Source: Abyssisolibacter fermentans
Lineage (GTDB): Bacteria; Bacillota; Clostridia; Tissierellales; MCWD3
Reading direction: 5' to 3'
Assembly (NCBI RefSeq): GCF_001559865.1
Contig: NZ_LOHE01000092.1
Span: 1-36,784, forward strand
DNA: 36,784 nt
Shown: one piece after another, positions 32,163-36,784 of the stretch
Numbering within the stretch: the first letter of the stretch is position 1
How the letters are laid out: every line of letters begins with the position of its first letter
Program-made: the position numbers and the translations under genes
The notes under the pieces: model-generated
Databases searched by the model: none
The model's input: only the letters and a program-made list of their open reading frames with translations
Told to the model about the DNA's origin: nothing

Positions 32163-32726
32163 TCAATATCTTTGTGGAAAAACTCCATTTAGTGCAATAA
32201 TATAGCTTATTACCAAGTAAGGCATCATATTATCAAATGGTTGTACTTGATTCTCGCCAGTGTTGCTTGTTGTACCTTCTACAGTTCCACCATTTTCTGA
32301 CATCATAACAGTACTTGTTGTATTTTTAGTATAGGAATATACTCCTTGTGGCGTATCTTGTTTGGTTTGCGAATGCGCAAATACGGCGTCTGTTGAATCA
32401 CATAAATTAGCTGCCCCAGAATATGCTTTTAGTTTAACTCTTGAACTATCGAACGTATGGTTGTGAGATGGTAAATATTGATGATTTAATATTGTATATT
32501 CATAACCTTCACGTTCTCCTAATCTATACCCTCCAACAGGACACCTTCCTCTTAAATCTGGTAAATTGAACCTTACTCGATCATCTCCTCCATAGTATGC
32601 CCTAATTAATGCATAAAGAGCTGGATTTTGACTAATATAAATTTCTTGACCTTCGCATTTTGCCCAATTTACTGGAGCAAAATCAAAACCTACTGCCTTT
32701 ATTTCTCCGATAAACGGTTCTGACAT
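32163..32726 (-). CDS. Phage tail-collar domain (MdpB-like) protein 1
   Basis: First gene of the triplet, 187 aa: FIGEIKAVGFDFAPVNWAKC, YYGGDDRVRFNLPDLRGRCP, a shorter loop than its paralogs after residue 65, LPSHNHTFDSSRVKLKAYSG, and MMPYLVISYIIALNGVFPQR. The collar fold usually trimerises; three co-encoded paralogs could form a heterotrimer. Ribosome site GGGGGAA. A long inverted repeat lies between this gene and the SLH protein gene upstream. Confidence 0.9.
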   Translation of the reverse strand: MSEPFIGEIKAVGFDFAPVNWAKCEGQEIYISQNPALYALIRAYYGGDDRVRFNLPDLRGRCPVGGYRLGEREGYEYTILNHQYLPSHNHTFDSSRVKLKAYSGAANLCDSTDAVFAHSQTKQDTPQGVYSYTKNTTSTVMMSENGGTVEGTTSNTGENQVQPFDNMMPYLVISYIIALNGVFPQRY

Positions 32727-32752
32727 AAAAATTCCCCCTTGTTTTTATTTTT

Positions 32753-32823
32753 AAAAAAGGATTTCCTCTTTCAAGTATAAACTTATTCCCTTTTTTATTT
32801 ATAAGAAAGTGGAAACCCTTTTT
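32753..32823 (-). terminator. Long inverted repeat between the SLH gene and collar genes
   Basis: AAAAAAGGATTTCCTCTTTC (32753-32772) pairs imperfectly with GAAAGTGGAAACCCTTTTT (32805-32823); the loop is about 32 bases. On the minus strand the second arm ends in T6, so it can end SLH gene transcription. It may also be a leader structure of the collar operon, because no separate promoter between hairpin and gene was found. Confidence 0.55.
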
Positions 32824-32930
32824 AAATCATCTTGAAGATACTTACTTCCTGAAATTTTGTGGTAATGCCCAAATAAATCAGATGAAAACTTTAGGTGTAA
32901 TAATTATCTAAATAAGTTATATTTCACTCT

Positions 32931-35900
32931 TTACTCTTCTGTATATGAATTATAAATATTACAGATATCCTTTTCTGTTAATGCTCGACTAAATATTATT
33001 ACATCATCAATATATCCTTTCCAGAAATAATCATCAACACCAGACCAACCACCTAGATACCAATTATCGTTAAAGTTTTCAATACTAATTGGGTTACCAT
33101 TAACGTCAACTTTTTTGTCTGATTCTCTTAATACATTATCAATATACATTTTAAGATAAGTTCCATCCCATACATAAACAACATGATACCATACGTTATT
33201 TTCTATTTCTGATACTTCAATTAAATATGTGGCATGTACTGAACCTCGTATCTTTCCTTCTCCCTCATAAAAAACACTTACATAACCATCCGCATAATCT
33301 ATTAAAGGATCAAATTGTTCCATACCCGCTTCAATTTTCATCCATAGACTAATTGAAAGCTCATTAACTGTTGGCGAGTAATTTGTAGATGTATACAATT
33401 CACTACTGCCATCTAAATAATAACTATTAGTACCTTCTTTAGAATCTCCATCGAAACTATGTGTTCCTGAAGATGTCAAGTCATAATTTCCTGTTTCTTC
33501 ATCATAATTGCCATTCAGCTTCCATCTCATCACGTAATCATCTGGAACTCTAGCCATTGTTATTGTATATTCTGATATACTTTTATTTTCTGCTGTTACT
33601 TCTATTACCATTATCTCTGTTACAACTGTTGTTGCTTGATCTACTACCGCATTTCCTCCTGTGCTATCTAATATTTCTACACTTGCATCTGCTGATATTG
33701 TTAATCCTGATTTGAAATCTGATACTGTTTCATCATATGGTACAGCAATTACGTTTCCACTATCTAGATAACCAATTGTTGTAGATAGTATTGATTTTTC
33801 TGCACTTAGTACCTTCATGGTTATTGTGTATTCTGCTTTGCTTTTATCCTCTGCTGTTACTTCTATTACCATTGCTGCTGTTACTTCTGTTGTTGCTTGG
33901 TTTGATACTGAACTTCCTCCTGCTCCATCTAATATTTCTACACTTGCATAAGCAGATACTGTTAACGCTGATTTCAATTCACTTACCTTTGTTTCATGTG
34001 GTACATTTATTATGTTTCCATTATCTAAGTTTCCTATATTGGTAGCTGTTATTGCTTTTTCTGTACTTAATACTTTCATTGTTATTGTATATTCTGCTTT
34101 GCTTTTATCCTCTGCTGTTACTTCTATTACCATCGTCGCTGTTACATCTGTGTCAGCTTGGTCTGTTACTACATTTCCTCCTGCCCCGTCTAATATTTCT
34201 ACACTTGCATACGCTGATATTGTTAATGCTGATTTCAATTCACTTACCTTTGTTTCATGTGGTACATTTATTATGTTTCCATTATCTAAGCTTCCTATAT
34301 TTGTAGCTATTATTGCTTTTTCTGTACTTAGTACTTTCATGGTTATTGTATATTCTGCTGCGCTTTTATCCTCTGCTGTTATTTCTATTACCATTGCTGC
34401 TGTTACATCAGTATTTACTTGATCTGTTACTGCACTTCCTCCTGCTCCATCTAATATTTCTACACTTGCATACGCTGATATTGTTAACGCTGATTTCAAT
34501 TCACTTACCTTTGTTTCATGTGGTACATTTATTATATTTCCATTATCTAAGCTTCCTATATTTGTAGCTATTATTGCTTTTTCTGTACTTAGTACTTTCA
34601 TTGTTATTGTATATTCTGCTTTGCTTGTATCTTCTGCTGTTACTTGTATTCTCATTGTCGCTGTTACATTAGTTGTTGCTTGATCTGCTACTGCATTTCC
34701 TCCTGCTCCATCTAATATTTCTACACTTGCATCTGCTGATACTGTTAATGCTGATTTTAATTCACTTACTTTTGTTTCATGTGGTACATTTATTATGTTT
34801 CCATTATCTAAGCTTCCTATATTTGTAGCTATTATTGCTTTTTCTTTACTTAGTACTTTCATGGTTATTGTATATTCTGCTGTGCTTTTATCTTCTGCTG
34901 TTACTTGTATTCTCATTGTCGCTGTTACATTAGTTGTTGCTTGATCTGCTACTGCATTTCCTCCTGCTCCATCTAATATTTCTACACTTGCATCTGCTGA
35001 TACTGTTAATGCTGATTTTAATTCACTTACTTTTGTTTCATGTGGTACATTTATTATGTTACCATTATCTAAGCTTCCTATATTTGTAGCTGTTATTGCT
35101 TTTTCTGTACTTAGTACTTTCATTGTTATTGTATATTCTGCTTTGCTTCCATTTTCTGCTGTTACTTCTATTGCCATCGTCTCTGTTACATCTGTATTTG
35201 CTTGATCTGCTACTACATTTCCTCCTGCTCCATCTAATATTTCTACACTTGCATCTGCTGATACTGTTAATGCTGATTTTAATTCACTTACTTTTGTCCC
35301 ATGTGGTACATCTATTATGTTTCCATTATCTAAGCTTCCTATTGTTGTTGCTGTTATTACTTTTTCACTGCTTTTTGAGTTATTTCCACTGCTACTACCT
35401 TTTGAACGTGTTCTTTTTTCTTTTACTCCGCTTCCATCTACTCCTCTAGCTACTTGTTTTTCTTTTACTTCTTGTTCTATCGTAACTCCATCAGATTTTA
35501 ATATTACTTTTCTAATTTCTCCCTGTCCTGTTATATTAGCTTTTGCGTTAAATTCAATTTGACCTACTACCGAACCTTCTTCTACGTATATACTAGTACC
35601 TTCAGAACCTTCTTTTACTGTTGTTTTACCAATTTTTTCTTTTCCTGATATTTTTATTGCCATTGTTGATTCTACAATAATTTCTCCAAATATACCGTCA
35701 AGCTCTACTTCAAATTCAATATCAAGGATTTCATCTGCGCCCAATAGCGTTATAATTGTATCTTCAAAGTCACCTTCCAATTTACCAGATGTTTGCTGAT
35801 TAAGCTTTTCTATTATACTATTTTTAGATATTACTCTTATTTTTCCACCTTTTTTATATACAATAACTTCACCTAATTGACTGTCACTTATTGTTATCGA

Positions 35901-36725
35901 ATTTTTTCCTCCACCATTTATGATTGTCTTTCCTTGTACTGTTACATTTTCTAAATCTACATCTCCATCCCCTATTCCTGCTGCTAATACTAAGTCTCCT
36001 TCTATGACTGTATTCATAAGCACTACATTTTCTGTATTAATGGTCAGATTCCCTTCTACTGTTCTTGATTCTTCTTTTTGTCCATATGTTCCAGCTACAC
36101 TTATCATTTCTCCGACAATTTGATCTAGCATTACAACTGTCTCTGCCCTTGTGATGTTACCCAATGGTTTTAATTTACCATCTGGATAGCCATTCATATA
36201 GCCACTTCCAACTACTACATCCATATAAGCTTTGCTCCACTGTGAAATTGTAGCCTTATCCGAAAATTTCTCTATTTCAGCTAATTCTTCTGATGACTTA
36301 AGTTGAAGGATATTTGCTAATATGGCACATACCTCTTGCCTTGTTAATTTAACATTTGGTAAAAGTTCATCTTCTGTATACCAAGACATATATCCATTTT
36401 CTCTTGCGATGGCTGCTTCTTCAAAGTACCAGTCGTTCTCTTTTACATCAATATAATTTTCTTCTGATGTTTTATAATATCCATAGATTCTGTTTAGTAA
36501 TGTTATGAATTCTATCTTTGTTATGTTTCCATTAGGCTTAAAGGTTTTATCCAAATATCCATCTATTAAATTATTGTCTATCCATTTTGATATTGTCTCC
36601 TCTGCCCAATGATTTGATATGTCTGTAAATCCCTCTGATTTTCCTATGTTCTCCTGTCCAAATCCTACAATCGTCATATTAAACAGCAAAAATATCACCA
36701 ATATGATTGATAGTGCTTTTTTCAA
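32931..36725 (-). CDS. SLH-anchored repeat surface protein with LamG-like C-terminus
   Basis: Exported, cell-wall-associated protein of 1264 aa. TTG at 36725 with AAGGAG ten bases before it starts a clean signal peptide (KKALSIILVIFLLFNMTIVG); a longer frame runs to the window edge but lacks a ribosome site. Three SLH domains follow (about residues 30-210: FTDISNHWAEETI, YIDVKENDWYFEE, FSDKATISQWSKAY), then a beta-helix-like region (TVEGNLTI, VVLMNTVIEGDLVL), a Lys/Ser/Gly linker, seven 87-residue repeats, and a LamG/concanavalin-like lectin domain (about 1065-1260: YVMRWKLNGNYDE, LSISLWMKIE, WYHVVYVWDGTYLKMYID, YIDDVIIFSRALT). Anchoring through SLH and sugar or protein binding through LamG are inferred from the families. 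It lies directly upstream of the collar genes. Confidence 0.88.
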   Translation of the reverse strand: MKKALSIILVIFLLFNMTIVGFGQENIGKSEGFTDISNHWAEETISKWIDNNLIDGYLDKTFKPNGNITKIEFITLLNRIYGYYKTSEENYIDVKENDWYFEEAAIARENGYMSWYTEDELLPNVKLTRQEVCAILANILQLKSSEELAEIEKFSDKATISQWSKAYMDVVVGSGYMNGYPDGKLKPLGNITRAETVVMLDQIVGEMISVAGTYGQKEESRTVEGNLTINTENVVLMNTVIEGDLVLAAGIGDGDVDLENVTVQGKTIINGGGKNSITISDSQLGEVIVYKKGGKIRVISKNSIIEKLNQQTSGKLEGDFEDTIITLLGADEILDIEFEVELDGIFGEIIVESTMAIKISGKEKIGKTTVKEGSEGTSIYVEEGSVVGQIEFNAKANITGQGEIRKVILKSDGVTIEQEVKEKQVARGVDGSGVKEKRTRSKGSSSGNNSKSSEKVITATTIGSLDNGNIIDVPHGTKVSELKSALTVSADASVEILDGAGGNVVADQANTDVTETMAIEVTAENGSKAEYTITMKVLSTEKAITATNIGSLDNGNIINVPHETKVSELKSALTVSADASVEILDGAGGNAVADQATTNVTATMRIQVTAEDKSTAEYTITMKVLSKEKAIIATNIGSLDNGNIINVPHETKVSELKSALTVSADASVEILDGAGGNAVADQATTNVTATMRIQVTAEDTSKAEYTITMKVLSTEKAIIATNIGSLDNGNIINVPHETKVSELKSALTISAYASVEILDGAGGSAVTDQVNTDVTAAMVIEITAEDKSAAEYTITMKVLSTEKAIIATNIGSLDNGNIINVPHETKVSELKSALTISAYASVEILDGAGGNVVTDQADTDVTATMVIEVTAEDKSKAEYTITMKVLSTEKAITATNIGNLDNGNIINVPHETKVSELKSALTVSAYASVEILDGAGGSSVSNQATTEVTAAMVIEVTAEDKSKAEYTITMKVLSAEKSILSTTIGYLDSGNVIAVPYDETVSDFKSGLTISADASVEILDSTGGNAVVDQATTVVTEIMVIEVTAENKSISEYTITMARVPDDYVMRWKLNGNYDEETGNYDLTSSGTHSFDGDSKEGTNSYYLDGSSELYTSTNYSPTVNELSISLWMKIEAGMEQFDPLIDYADGYVSVFYEGEGKIRGSVHATYLIEVSEIENNVWYHVVYVWDGTYLKMYIDNVLRESDKKVDVNGNPISIENFNDNWYLGGWSGVDDYFWKGYIDDVIIFSRALTEKDICNIYNSYTEE
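33546..35366 (-). repeat. Seven in-frame tandem 261-bp repeats in the SLH protein gene
   Basis: Units begin at 35366, 35105, 34844, 34583, 34322, 34061 and 33800 (minus strand), exactly 261 bases apart, each encoding 87 residues of the type EKAITATNIGSLDNGNIINV ... EYTITMKVLST, probably one Ig-like beta-sandwich. Units 2-5 are nearly identical at DNA level; the last is the most diverged. Confidence 0.93.
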
Positions 36726-36784
36726 TATTCCCTCACTCCTTAAATTAATTGATAGAACCTCTTTTAAGTCATCGACCACCACTT

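Noticed and set aside
30947-32726. Prophage or tailocin remnant, because of tail-collar domains
   Set aside because: No capsid, tail tube, sheath, baseplate, lysis, integrase or attachment-site features are nearby; such triplets are common as chromosomal sets.
33546-35366. CRISPR array
   Set aside because: The repeats are 261-bp in-frame protein-coding units; no short repeats with unique spacers occur anywhere in the window.
33791-35449. Plus-strand leucine-rich open frames recurring every 261 bases
   Set aside because: They are the antisense of the tandem repeats of the SLH protein gene and have no ribosome sites.

Overview
The window looks like a piece of an AT-rich, low-GC Gram-positive anaerobe of the class Clostridia. 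The signs are strong AAGGAGG-type ribosome binding sites with frequent TTG/GTG starts, a T-box leader, a THF riboswitch, an S-layer-homology (SLH) surface protein, an iron-sulfur flavoprotein, and a Mrp/MinD/NifX-like cluster typical of anaerobes. Species and genus cannot be read from the sequence. Almost every gene is on the minus strand, so operons read from high to low coordinates; only two very small genes are on the plus strand.

Layout from low to high coordinates. (1) 172-2155: a two-domain GT2-GT4 glycosyltransferase. (2) 2442-9721: a five-gene operon, read from 9721 down: CotH-like surface protein, small membrane-anchored protein, VTC-domain polyphosphate polymerase, DUF4956 membrane protein, and a second, larger CotH-like surface protein. 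(3) 10042-12523: a 39-aa small protein, an SRAP/HMCES DNA-repair protein, and an amino-acid ABC ATPase plus permease without a substrate-binding protein. Their leader is a T-box with a palindromic transposon-like repeat inside it. (4) 13397-16266: an alpha/beta hydrolase, then pduL-deoC. (5) 16563-18161: iron-sulfur flavoprotein and the folate transporter subunit FolT under a THF riboswitch. (6) 18331-20945: a membrane-anchored Mrr-like nuclease-fold protein, a DUF1461 membrane protein, and two 57-aa small proteins. (7) 21080-24327: mrp - NifX-like - MinD - MinD - NifX-like operon behind a near-consensus promoter and a perfect palindrome. (8) 24429-29610: MltG-like fragment protein, Gate-domain transporter, stand-alone rpsD, DUF3006 plus ComEC-like hydrolase behind a LexA-box candidate, and a small pseudogene. 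(9) 29924-36725: GNAT, DUF6916-like protein, three tandem phage-tail-collar paralogs, and a 1264-aa SLH protein with seven 261-bp repeats and a LamG-like end.

The spaces between genes are unusually rich in small dispersed repeats. I can separate four families: A (about 120 bp, conserved hairpin, 2 copies), B (terminal inverted repeat near CCCAGATTATTCATA, 26-222 bp, 7 bounded copies), C (about 70 bp module, often next to or inside B), and D (about 163 bp, almost wholly palindromic, 2 copies). They look like non-autonomous MITE-type elements. One D copy sits inside the T-box leader and the other abuts the stop codon of a collar gene.

The best candidates for little-described systems are the VTC/DUF4956/double-CotH operon, the collar triplet with DUF6916 and GNAT next to an SLH protein, the MITE-split T-box leader, and the SOS-box-controlled ComEC-like/DUF3006 pair. 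All functions are inferred by reading the sequence; no database search was possible.
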